Source: Candidatus Kaiserbacteria bacterium (GTDB lineage: Bacteria > Patescibacteriota > Minisyncoccia > Phycocordibacterales > UBA12088). From it: a DNA stretch of 11,948 bases. Positions 1 to 6,073 of this stretch are shown piece by piece. The notes under the pieces are model-generated. The model was not told where the DNA came from. It did not search any database and saw only the letters and a list, made by a program, of their open reading frames with translations. Within the stretch, counting starts at the first letter, position 1, and the number at the start of each line of letters is the position of its first letter. Both the position numbers and the translations under genes were made by a program. The DNA is taken from contig PWVU01000150.1 of NCBI GenBank assembly GCA_003561715.1, positions 1 through 11,948 on the forward strand. Reading direction: 5' to 3'.

Positions 1-180
1 CAAGTTGTCGCTCTATACTTTGCTTGTTCTGTGGTGGGGCGTGCAAAGGAGATGGTGGGCGGGGAGTTCACCGAATTGCGATGGGTCGATCCAACGGACG
101 TTTATAAATACTTCACTACATCAGTGAGCGACGATGTCGCACGACACCTCGTTGCTCTGGAAAAAGCAGTGAAGCCATAA
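1..180 (+). CDS. Probable Nudix hydrolase, 3' fragment
   Basis: This is an open frame from the first base of the window to a TAA at 178-180, giving the last 59 residues of a protein whose start lies outside. The fragment reads QVVALYFACSVVGRA, then GEFTELRWVDPTD, then YFTTSVSDDVARHL. A beta strand with a hydrophobic-aromatic run, followed by E-x-x-E-x-x-W and a short helix, is the usual C-terminal half of Nudix domains, where hydrolysis of a nucleoside diphosphate linked to another moiety takes place. The Nudix box itself would lie upstream and cannot be seen, so the family call rests on the C-terminal pattern alone. The gene converges on the leftward transporter gene with 54 bp between their stops, and no strong terminator hairpin is visible there. 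Confidence 0.5.
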   Translation, partial: QVVALYFACSVVGRAKEMVGGEFTELRWVDPTDVYKYFTTSVSDDVARHLVALEKAVKP

Positions 181-234
181 GTACGAGAGCAGAATAGCCT
201 TATTTCAAAAGATGTAGATCTCACATCAATATTC

Positions 235-1218
235 CTACTCGCGATGGTGATCGTCGCTATCGTGATCGTGTGAATGATGCCCGTCGTCTTCATGCTCATG
301 TGAATGCTCATCAGCATGGTCGTCGTCATGCCCATGTTCATCGTGCTCATGGGCGTGGTAAGTATGTTCGTGTGCGTACTCGTGGTCGTCATCATGTTCG
401 TGATCGTGCGAGTGCCCGTGTGAATGCTCATGCCCATGCTCGTGATTATGTGCATGGTGATGCGGCGCAGCAAGGACGATGCCGCTCATCAGCACAAAAC
501 CGAGAACAGCCGCGGTGGTATGCGACATCGCCTCGCCATTCTTTGCGTGATGCATGGTGTGTGGTACGAGGTCTTTGAGTACCACAAAGAGGAACGCACC
601 CGCCGAAAAAGCAAGGATAGCGGCGGTCAATTCCTCAAAGGCGATCAATGCTGCGCCGATCGCAACGCCCACAAGAATAGTGAGCGCGGTGAGGAAATTA
701 TAGAGCAGTGCGCGACGCACCGAGAGCCCCGCCGCACGCAAGACGAAGAACTCCGACAGCTCTTGGAGCGCTTCGTGCGCAAGTACGCCGATGGTAACTG
801 CGATGCCAAGCGCAGGATTTACCATGAATGCCGGCACCAGAATGATGCCGTCGCCGATATTGTGAATGGCGTCGGCAATGAGGATGCGCTTTGCGTGCGG
901 CTTTTTGGGCACCGGCGTATCGCATTCATCCTCGGTGTGGTGGTGGTGTGATTCGGGTAAGAGCCATGAGAGCAAAAAGAGCGCTCCAACACCAAGCGCC
1001 ATCAGTGCGAGCACCGTAGTGAGCTCCAAGAACTCCGCCGCCTCAAGTGCGAGCGTGATGACCACGACCGTGAAAAGTCCCGCCGAAGCGCTCACCAAGT
1101 AGGGGAGAAGCTTCATGGTCTTCTCTGCGGCGAAGCGGTAGGTGGTGATGATGCCGATCAACGAGGCGGCGGCGACCAATAATGCGGCGAGTATGGCGTA
1201 GAGGACGGCGGTTTCCAT
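235..1218 (-). CDS. ZIP-family metal transporter with a long His-rich C-terminal tail
   Basis: The protein has 327 residues and about eight hydrophobic segments. ZIP proteins take up divalent metals, mostly zinc. The family signatures are present: HNIGDG at about 119-124 (metal-binding helix 4) and HEALQE at about 148-153 (helix 5). A loop near 91-94 holds four consecutive His, the usual position of the ZIP variable loop. The last 76 residues (252-327) form a low-complexity tail with about 31 His alternating with Asp and Glu; in ZIP topology this tail lies outside the membrane, so it may capture metal. The ATG at 1218 is chosen because METAVLYAIL opens the first membrane helix; the frame runs on to 1509 but that extension overlaps the regulator gene and lacks membrane character. 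No Shine-Dalgarno is visible. It is divergent from a Fur-family gene, which probably represses it. ZIP is well supported; zinc specificity is inferred. Confidence 0.88.
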   Translation of the reverse strand: METAVLYAILAALLVAAASLIGIITTYRFAAEKTMKLLPYLVSASAGLFTVVVITLALEAAEFLELTTVLALMALGVGALFLLSWLLPESHHHHTEDECDTPVPKKPHAKRILIADAIHNIGDGIILVPAFMVNPALGIAVTIGVLAHEALQELSEFFVLRAAGLSVRRALLYNFLTALTILVGVAIGAALIAFEELTAAILAFSAGAFLFVVLKDLVPHTMHHAKNGEAMSHTTAAVLGFVLMSGIVLAAPHHHAHNHEHGHEHSHGHSHDHEHDDDHEYAHEHTYHAHEHDEHGHDDDHADEHSHEHEDDGHHSHDHDSDDHHRE

Positions 1219-1324
1219 GGAATGATAGATTGAAAATACGGTGCGTGTATAATGATAAGACTGTAGCAAAGGTACTTGACTGATGCAATATATTTGCAAT
1301 ACTGACGTAGCAACTGCAGACTCT
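1219..1324. promoter_or_regulatory. Divergent promoter region between transporter and Fur-family gene
   Basis: This 106-bp region separates the two divergent genes. For the rightward regulator gene, TTGACT (1276-1281) and AATACT (1298-1303) are spaced by 16 bp, which would start transcription near 1310, about 15 nt before the ATG. A second rightward TATAAT (1248-1253) has no good -35 box. For the leftward transporter, TTGCAT (1288-1283) and TACAGT (1265-1260) on the minus strand have a 17-bp spacer and a start near 1253. The palindrome at 1284-1298 overlaps both candidate promoters. The assignments come from consensus matching by eye, and the leftward one is weaker. Confidence 0.45.
1284..1298. 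promoter_or_regulatory. Candidate Fur/Zur-family operator
   Basis: TGCAATATATTTGCA has perfect 5-bp inverted arms (TGCAA and TTGCA) around a 5-bp A/T core, the 15-bp (7-1-7) size typical of Fur-family operators. It sits between the -35 and -10 boxes of the putative regulator promoter and over the -35 box of the putative transporter promoter, so binding would block both. The cognate Fur-family gene begins 27 bp to the right. The role is inferred from position and symmetry. The palindrome also covers an upstream in-frame ATG at 1283, which argues against that codon as the start. Confidence 0.55.
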
Positions 1325-1681
1325 ATGGAAAGACGCATGACCAAACACAAACGCCGCATCCTTGCGCTCTTTGATGAGGCGCATGCGCTTTCCGCACACG
1401 AGATCCATGCACTGCTTCCCGATATGGATCTCTCAACGGTATATCGCAACTTGGAGCGTTTTGAGCAAGATGGCATTCTACGCGCCATTGTGTTGGAGGC
1501 GGGGCGCACCTACTACGAGCGAACGACCTGTCATGAGCACGCGCATTTTGTCTGTGATCAATGTCATCATGTGTCCGTACTGCGGCGTGCTATACAGCTT
1601 GAAAAACGTGATCTCCCGCGCGGTGTCCGCGCAACGCATACGGAGGTGGTGGTGCATGGGAAGTGTGCGACCTGTGCGTAG
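1325..1681 (+). CDS. Fur-family metalloregulator, probably Zur-like
   Basis: The protein has 118 residues, slightly short for Fur/Zur (about 130-150). These dimeric repressors bind DNA when loaded with metal. The N-terminal winged helix shows the family pattern RMTKHKRRIL, LSAHEIHALL and the recognition segment LSTVYRNLERFEQDGIL (about 36-52). The metal half holds a His cluster CHEHAHF (about 69-75) and two CxxC pairs, CDQC (about 77-80) and CATC (about 114-117), which form the structural zinc site. The ATG at 1325 is preferred because it keeps the R-M-T lead-in of the first helix and lies just after the putative promoter; ATG 1337 is an alternative with GGAAAG upstream, and ATG 1283 lies within the operator. 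Its neighbours are a ZIP transporter and a His-tailed YibE/F protein, so zinc is the likely signal, but Fe or Mn cannot be excluded from sequence. Confidence 0.88.
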   Translation: MERRMTKHKRRILALFDEAHALSAHEIHALLPDMDLSTVYRNLERFEQDGILRAIVLEAGRTYYERTTCHEHAHFVCDQCHHVSVLRRAIQLEKRDLPRGVRATHTEVVVHGKCATCA

Positions 1682-1687
1682 TGAGTT

Positions 1688-1701
1688 TGCTATACTATAC
1701 T
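1688..1701 (+). promoter_or_regulatory. Extended -10 promoter (TGCTATACTATACT) for the YibE/F gene
   Basis: Two overlapping TATACT boxes (1691-1696 and 1696-1701) follow a TGC extension. The second box ends 8 nt before the ATG at 1709, so the transcript would be leaderless or have a leader of only a few nucleotides. This suggests the gene can be transcribed separately from the regulator 27 bp upstream. No clear -35 box is seen, as is usual for extended -10 promoters. Confidence 0.5.
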
Positions 1702-1708
1702 CGCTGAT

Positions 1709-2974
1709 ATGCGCACTGTATTCACCCATTCGTTTCTAACGTGCGCCACGGTAGGGCTCTTGGTTGCAAGCGTGCTCTGGCTTGCGCCGTTTGCACTGTT
1801 TGCCGAGGAGCAAGATATGATCGAGTCGCAACCGGCAATCGTCGGGGGGTTTCAAGAAGAGATCTTGCAGGATGATCCCGCAATACTCCAAGAGTATGTT
1901 GCCGATCCCGAAGTATTGGTACTCAAAGCGGTGGTTACGCGGGTGATCTCGGCGCGTGAGCGCACCTTGCCCGCACTTGGTATTACGGTCGACTCGCAAG
2001 AGATCGAGGTGCAGTTTTTGGAAGGACCCGAGCGTGGTGAACGTGTCATTGTTACCAATGATTATGTACTGCTGAGTGAAGGCGATCGATTGTTCGTGCG
2101 TCGTCAGCAGATTCCCGGTGCCGAAGAGCCGCTCTATGGCGTGATCGAGATACAGCGCACCGGCGCGCTGTGGGTGCTGTTTGGCTTATTCGCACTTCTG
2201 ATTCTCGGCTTTGGCGGGTGGCAAGGGGTGCGCTCATTGGTGAGTTTGTTCGCGAGCCTGTTCATTATTCTCTACTTATTGGTGCCGACGTTAGTTTCCG
2301 GCTATCCACCCATTCTCACATCGATCGGCATTGCCTCGCTCGTGTTGTTTGGCGCTATCTTCTTTACGCACGGCTTCAATAAAAAGTCGCTTGCGGCATT
2401 TATGGGCACGACGATCGCGGTAACGCTTACCGGACTTCTTGCGTGGGCGTCGATTGCGGGGGCGCGTTTTACCGGATTGGGATCGGATGAGTCTATCTAC
2501 CTGAATGTAAACACCGCCGGCACGCTTGACTTCACCGGACTCCTGCTCGCCGGCATCATTATCGGGGTATTGGGTGTGTTGGACGATATCGCGATCACGC
2601 AAGTCGCGGTCGTCAAAGAGCTACTGGTATTACGGGGCAAGCGCACTCTGGTCGATATCTTCTGGCGGGCGATGCGTGTGGGGCGCGAGCATGTGGCATC
2701 GTTGGTAAACACACTGGTGCTCGCCTACACCGGCGCGGCACTTCCGCTTCTGCTATGGATATCGTCTGCCGGTACCGATCTTGCCCTTGAGATCAATCGT
2801 GAGATGGTAGCGCTTGAGATCGTGCGCATGATCGTCGGCTCGATCGGTCTCATCATGGCGGTACCGATCACGACCGCAATAGCGGTGTGGCTTTTGCGCA
2901 ATCTTCCGCAAGAGGAGCTTGAAGGAGAATTCGGTCACAGTCATGGGCATGAGGGGCATGATCATACACACTGA
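1709..2974 (+). CDS. YibE/F-family membrane protein with His-rich C-terminus
   Basis: The protein has 421 residues. A signal-like hydrophobic N-terminus (about 10-32, ending near ALFA) is followed by a soluble beta-rich domain (about 68-150) and then roughly seven or eight membrane segments from residue 153 to 396. The YibE/F signature GVLGVLDDIAITQ is at about 286-298, followed by REHVASLVNTLVLAY and ALPLLL (326-349), which is characteristic of the family. The biochemical role of YibE/F proteins is not established. Here the last 13 residues, GHSHGHEGHDHTH, contain six His, an arrangement typical of metal-binding tails. With a Fur-family gene 27 bp upstream and a His-rich ZIP transporter beyond it, the context points to metal transport or metal-linked membrane homeostasis. 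Family membership is firm; the metal role is inference from tail and neighbourhood. Confidence 0.85.
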   Translation: MRTVFTHSFLTCATVGLLVASVLWLAPFALFAEEQDMIESQPAIVGGFQEEILQDDPAILQEYVADPEVLVLKAVVTRVISARERTLPALGITVDSQEIEVQFLEGPERGERVIVTNDYVLLSEGDRLFVRRQQIPGAEEPLYGVIEIQRTGALWVLFGLFALLILGFGGWQGVRSLVSLFASLFIILYLLVPTLVSGYPPILTSIGIASLVLFGAIFFTHGFNKKSLAAFMGTTIAVTLTGLLAWASIAGARFTGLGSDESIYLNVNTAGTLDFTGLLLAGIIIGVLGVLDDIAITQVAVVKELLVLRGKRTLVDIFWRAMRVGREHVASLVNTLVLAYTGAALPLLLWISSAGTDLALEINREMVALEIVRMIVGSIGLIMAVPITTAIAVWLLRNLPQEELEGEFGHSHGHEGHDHTH

Positions 2975-3001
2975 CATACTCACGCGTAGAGTATTGTGCG
3001 G

Positions 3002-3007
3002 TATACT
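3002..3007 (+). promoter_or_regulatory. -10 box TATACT upstream of the acylase gene
   Basis: TATACT ends 9 nt before the ATG at 3016, which would place the transcription start within a base or two of the start codon. No Shine-Dalgarno is present in the 41-bp gap. The octamer TGCGGTAT occurs at 2997-3004, overlapping the box, and again at 3017-3024, exactly 20 bp (two helical turns) downstream; this direct repeat could be a regulator site or chance. Confidence 0.45.
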
Positions 3008-3015
3008 GCATCGAT

Positions 3016-4008
3016 ATGCGGTATGTAAAGACGCACGTGTCTCTTGGTGGGCGTCCGACTGGCGAACCATTCAGTGCCCCGGTATACACATTCGAGGGTA
3101 GTGGAGGGGGCAGGTCGGTCTATTTGCAAGGGAATCTGCATGGACCGGAGGTGTTCGGCACTGCATTGCTGACTGCTTTGGTGCAAGAGTTTGAGAAATG
3201 GGATCAGGTACCCGGTACTGTTACGATCGTGCCTTGCGCGAACCCGCTTGGTGTTCAAGAGACTGCCTACAATACACACCTCGGTAGATGGAATTCCAAA
3301 ACAGGCTTGAACTGGAATGGGATATTTACTGCGCCCACACGTTGGAGCAGTAGGGAAGAAGAGCGCGCCTATTATGCACAACGGCTTATATCCGCACGCT
3401 CTATTGAAGAGCGTCTTGAAGCAGAGCTGCGAAGTCTCAGTTCCCAAGCAGATGTGTGTATCGACATCCATACGAATTGTCGTGAAAGTATTGAGCATGT
3501 AATGACTTTAGATACTATGTCGACTCACTTTGAGTCACTTGGAGCCCCAGTGCATCTTGTGCAAACAGACGAAAAACTCGGCAATTCTTTTGAGGAATCT
3601 CACTATCATTTTACTCCCGAGGTGCTGCCGGAAGATCGTCCATGGGCATGTACGTGGGAGGTTTCCAGCGATGGGCTTATGTTTGATATAGACGTTAGGA
3701 ATCGCTTGGTAAAACTGCTCAATTGGTTTGCCTATGTGTGGCAGTTCGATTCGCATATATCAGCTTTCAAGCCAGAGGTATATTGGTGTGGAGAGCATCT
3801 GTATGCTACCGATTCGGGATATCTCGCGTGGACGAAACGAGCTGGTGAATATGTGTGCGCCGGTGACGTGTATGCGAAGCTCTACCATCCTAACTCTGTA
3901 CAAGTGGAAGAACTGAAAGCCGAACATGGTCTGACACTCATTGCTCTTGGCGGAGTAGTTGCGGTCACAAAGGGCGATCGTATTGCGTGGATCGGATACA
4001 ATCCGTAA
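3016..4008 (+). CDS. AstE/AspA-type zinc-dependent acylase (succinylglutamate desuccinylase/aspartoacylase family)
   Basis: The protein has 330 residues with no signal peptide, so it is probably cytoplasmic. Members are carboxypeptidase-like zinc amidohydrolases that remove an acyl group from an N-acyl amino acid or related amide. The zinc ligands appear as GNLHGPEV (H42, E45) and CIDIHTN (H152). The segment VPCANPLGV (72-80) matches the conserved N-P-x-G of the family, and E215 in CTWEVSSDG is the likely catalytic Glu. The C-terminal 70 residues look like the family's small beta domain (SGYLAWTKRAGEYVCAGDVY). The usual DLNR substrate-loop motif is replaced by GLNWNG (97-102), so the substrate may differ from that of AspA or AstE. 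GC content and codon use look lower and more mixed than in flanking genes, suggesting separate acquisition. It has its own -10 box and no operon partner; the substrate is unknown. Confidence 0.72.
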   Translation: MRYVKTHVSLGGRPTGEPFSAPVYTFEGSGGGRSVYLQGNLHGPEVFGTALLTALVQEFEKWDQVPGTVTIVPCANPLGVQETAYNTHLGRWNSKTGLNWNGIFTAPTRWSSREEERAYYAQRLISARSIEERLEAELRSLSSQADVCIDIHTNCRESIEHVMTLDTMSTHFESLGAPVHLVQTDEKLGNSFEESHYHFTPEVLPEDRPWACTWEVSSDGLMFDIDVRNRLVKLLNWFAYVWQFDSHISAFKPEVYWCGEHLYATDSGYLAWTKRAGEYVCAGDVYAKLYHPNSVQVEELKAEHGLTLIALGGVVAVTKGDRIAWIGYNP

Positions 4009-4067
4009 ACACGACGAGGACAGTGGGCGTGCCGAATGCGTTTTCTATGCGTCACTCAGCAAACCCA

Positions 4068-4076
4068 TGCTATGCT
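4068..4076 (+). promoter_or_regulatory. Extended -10 promoter (TGCTATGCT) for the first ABC pair
   Basis: The TGC extension is followed by TATGCT (4071-4076), ending 9 nt before the ATG at 4085, so the mRNA would be almost leaderless. A 6-bp inverted repeat, CATGCT (4066-4071) and AGCATG (4082-4087), brackets the predicted transcription start and includes the start codon; it may be coincidental. The rest of the 76-bp gap shows no other clear signal. Confidence 0.45.
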
Positions 4077-4084
4077 TGTAGAGC

Positions 4085-5332
4085 ATGAGTATTGATGCGA
4101 TCAAGGTTGGGTGGTTTCTTGCGGCGAGGCAGATCACACGAGGGAGCGCGTGGTCGACCATTTTAATTGGCGCGATCATGACCCTCACGTTCCTCAATGT
4201 TGTCGTAGTGCGCGGGGTACTGCTCGGGTTGCCCGAAGGAGCGATCACACTCTACGAGCGCCAGTATGCCGGACAAGTCATAGTGACGCCGCTCTCCTCC
4301 AATCGCTCGATCGAGCGCAGCGCAAGTGTGCGTGCCATTATTGCAGATACGCCCGGCTTTGTTGCTATGAGTGAGCGACTGTCGGTGGGGGGGAGTGTTG
4401 AGGCGAATTACGATCGCCCGCGTCGAGGAAGTGAGTTGCCCGATCGGGTGGTTGCGGATATTGCCGGCATTGATGCAGAAGCAGAACAGCGTATCACACA
4501 GCTTGCGTCGTATGTGGTTGAGGGCGAGTATCTTGCCGAGGGCGATCGCACCGGCATCCTTATCGGCAGTCAACTGATCGATCGCTACACCTTTGGCCCG
4601 ATTGTCTCAAATGCGCTTGAGGATGTGTACCCCGGCAGTCGCGTACTTGTGACGTTGGGTGAGAACACACGCGAATTCACGGTTCGCGGTATTATCACCA
4701 GCAAAGTGGGCGAAGTGGATAGACGTGTGTATATCGACCGGACCACGATGCGCGGTATGCTCGCACGCACCGACGGCAATGTTGATGAGATCGCGATCAA
4801 GCTTGTGCCGGGGAGTGATCCGAGTCGATTTGCAACGGCGTTGGTAAGCGCGGGTGTTGGTGAGCTTGCGGTTGTACAAACGGCGCGCGAGTCACTCGGG
4901 CAATTCATTGATGATATTGTTGCAACATTCGACATCTTGAGCGTGCTTATCGGTGCGATCGGACTTATGGTGGCGGCGATCACGATCTTTATTGTCATAT
5001 TTATCAATGCGCTTTCACGCTCACGGCAGATCGGTATTTTGAAAGGCATAGGGATATCAGAATTCGCCATCCAGTGCTCGTACCTATTTCTTTCGGTATT
5101 CTATGCCGCTTCCGGTATCGTTGTGGGATGGCTGGTGGTGACGTTTGCCATCGCTCCCTATCTTGATCAAAATCCGATCGATTTTCCCTTTAGCGATGGC
5201 GTGTTGTCGGTAACGACTGGAGACATGCTTGCAAGTGCGTCGCTCATAGTTGTTGCAACCGTGATCGCAGGATTCATTCCGGCACGCAGGATCATTGCCA
5301 AGAACACCATTGCCGCAATTCTCGGTCGCTAA
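4085..5332 (+). CDS. ABC transporter permease, FtsX/MacB-like
   Basis: The protein has 415 residues with the four-helix layout of type VII ABC permeases: one N-terminal helix (about 24-46), a large extracytoplasmic domain (about 50-280), and three C-terminal helices (about 284-310, 333-356, 381-400). The short segment RSRQIGILKGIGIS (312-325) after helix 2 is the cytoplasmic coupling region that contacts the ATPase in MacB, LolC/E and FtsX proteins. The C-terminus PARRIIAKNTIAAILGR also matches the family ending. The ATPase gene follows after 10 bp, so the pair is co-transcribed. Such transporters move substrates such as lipoproteins, peptides or drugs out of the membrane, or transmit mechanical force; nothing in the sequence fixes the substrate. 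It is more divergent from classical MacB than the second permease in the window. Confidence 0.82.
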   Translation: MSIDAIKVGWFLAARQITRGSAWSTILIGAIMTLTFLNVVVVRGVLLGLPEGAITLYERQYAGQVIVTPLSSNRSIERSASVRAIIADTPGFVAMSERLSVGGSVEANYDRPRRGSELPDRVVADIAGIDAEAEQRITQLASYVVEGEYLAEGDRTGILIGSQLIDRYTFGPIVSNALEDVYPGSRVLVTLGENTREFTVRGIITSKVGEVDRRVYIDRTTMRGMLARTDGNVDEIAIKLVPGSDPSRFATALVSAGVGELAVVQTARESLGQFIDDIVATFDILSVLIGAIGLMVAAITIFIVIFINALSRSRQIGILKGIGISEFAIQCSYLFLSVFYAASGIVVGWLVVTFAIAPYLDQNPIDFPFSDGVLSVTTGDMLASASLIVVATVIAGFIPARRIIAKNTIAAILGR

Positions 5333-5342
5333 CGTACGCGTT

Positions 5343-6047
5343 ATGTCACTTATCACCGCATATGATCTCAGGAAGCGATTCATCACCGGCGATGTCGAGG
5401 TGTATGCTTTGGCGGGTGTTGATATTGCGATCGAATCGGGCGAGTTCATTACGATCACCGGCCGCTCGGGTGCGGGCAAGAGCACGCTGTTGTATCAGTT
5501 GAGTCTTCTTGACGAACCGTCATCCGGTTCCGTTGCCGTCCACGGACAAGATACGGCGATCATGACACATCAGGCGCGCACCGCAATACGCTTGCGAACA
5601 TTCGGCTATGTGTTTCAAGAGTATGCACTTATTCCCGAGTTGACCGCGTTTGAGAATGTGCTCCTGCCTGCGCTTATGCTGGGAAAGACGACGTGTGAAG
5701 CGTATGCCAGATCGCTCTTGGAGCGGGTCGGTCTGTCCGATCGTATGGACCATCGCCCTGCGGAGCTTTCGGGAGGTCAGCAGCAACGGGTGGCGATTGC
5801 GCGTGCGCTTATCAATAGCCCGGAAGTTGTCTTTGCGGATGAGCCGACGGCCAATCTCGATAGCGAAACGGCGGAACAAGTGATGGCGCTTCTGCAAGAG
5901 CTTAACCGCGACGGGCAGACGCTAGTGCTGGTAACGCACGATACGCGGGTGCATACCGAGGGTGCGCGTATGATCGAAATGCATGACGGCTGTATCGTGG
6001 TCGATACCGGCGGGGCGCTTTCCCCAGGGATAGCGTCTGGTGCGTGA
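5343..6047 (+). CDS. ABC transporter ATPase, LolD/MacB-like (first pair)
   Basis: The protein has 234 residues, the usual size for a single LolD/MacB-type nucleotide-binding subunit. All ATPase motifs are intact: Walker A GRSGAGKST (40-48), Q-loop Gln in FQEY (about 92), signature LSGGQQQR (142-149), Walker B VVFADEP (162-168) with the catalytic Glu, and the H-loop His in LVTHD (about 199). The start at 5343 (MSLITAYDLRKRF) matches the first strand of the family; the frame is open to 5295 but that part overlaps the permease gene. The permease ends 10 bp upstream and the adaptor gene begins 26 bp downstream, after its own -10 box. No Shine-Dalgarno is visible, so translation may be coupled to the permease. 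Confidence 0.9.
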   Translation: MSLITAYDLRKRFITGDVEVYALAGVDIAIESGEFITITGRSGAGKSTLLYQLSLLDEPSSGSVAVHGQDTAIMTHQARTAIRLRTFGYVFQEYALIPELTAFENVLLPALMLGKTTCEAYARSLLERVGLSDRMDHRPAELSGGQQQRVAIARALINSPEVVFADEPTANLDSETAEQVMALLQELNRDGQTLVLVTHDTRVHTEGARMIEMHDGCIVVDTGGALSPGIASGA

Positions 6048-6054
6048 GGCTTTC

Positions 6055-6063
6055 TGCTATACT
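6055..6063 (+). promoter_or_regulatory. Extended -10 promoter (TGCTATACT) for the membrane-fusion gene
   Basis: The TGC extension plus TATACT (6058-6063) lies in the 26-bp gap after the first ATPase gene and ends 11 nt before the ATG at 6074. The predicted transcript would carry only about 4 nt of leader. This allows expression of the adaptor independent of the upstream ABC pair. Confidence 0.5.
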
Positions 6064-6073
6064 GAACCAGTTT

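Noticed and set aside
424..951. 175-residue open frame on the plus strand opposite the ZIP gene
   Set aside because: It is antisense to a well-supported gene, and its composition reflects the repetitive His/Asp codons on the other strand.
1283..1324. Earlier ATG (1283) for the Fur-family gene
   Set aside because: It falls inside the palindrome and the putative promoter, and the added residues (MQYICNTDVATADS) are not part of the family fold.
1219..1509. N-terminal extension of the ZIP transporter reading frame to 1509 on the minus strand
   Set aside because: It covers the promoter region and overlaps the Fur-family gene, has no membrane or family pattern, and the first helix starts exactly at the ATG at 1218.
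6044..6073. GTG at 6044 as the start of the adaptor gene
   Set aside because: It overlaps the ATPase stop and contains the extended -10 box; the ATG at 6074 directly precedes the basic and hydrophobic anchor.
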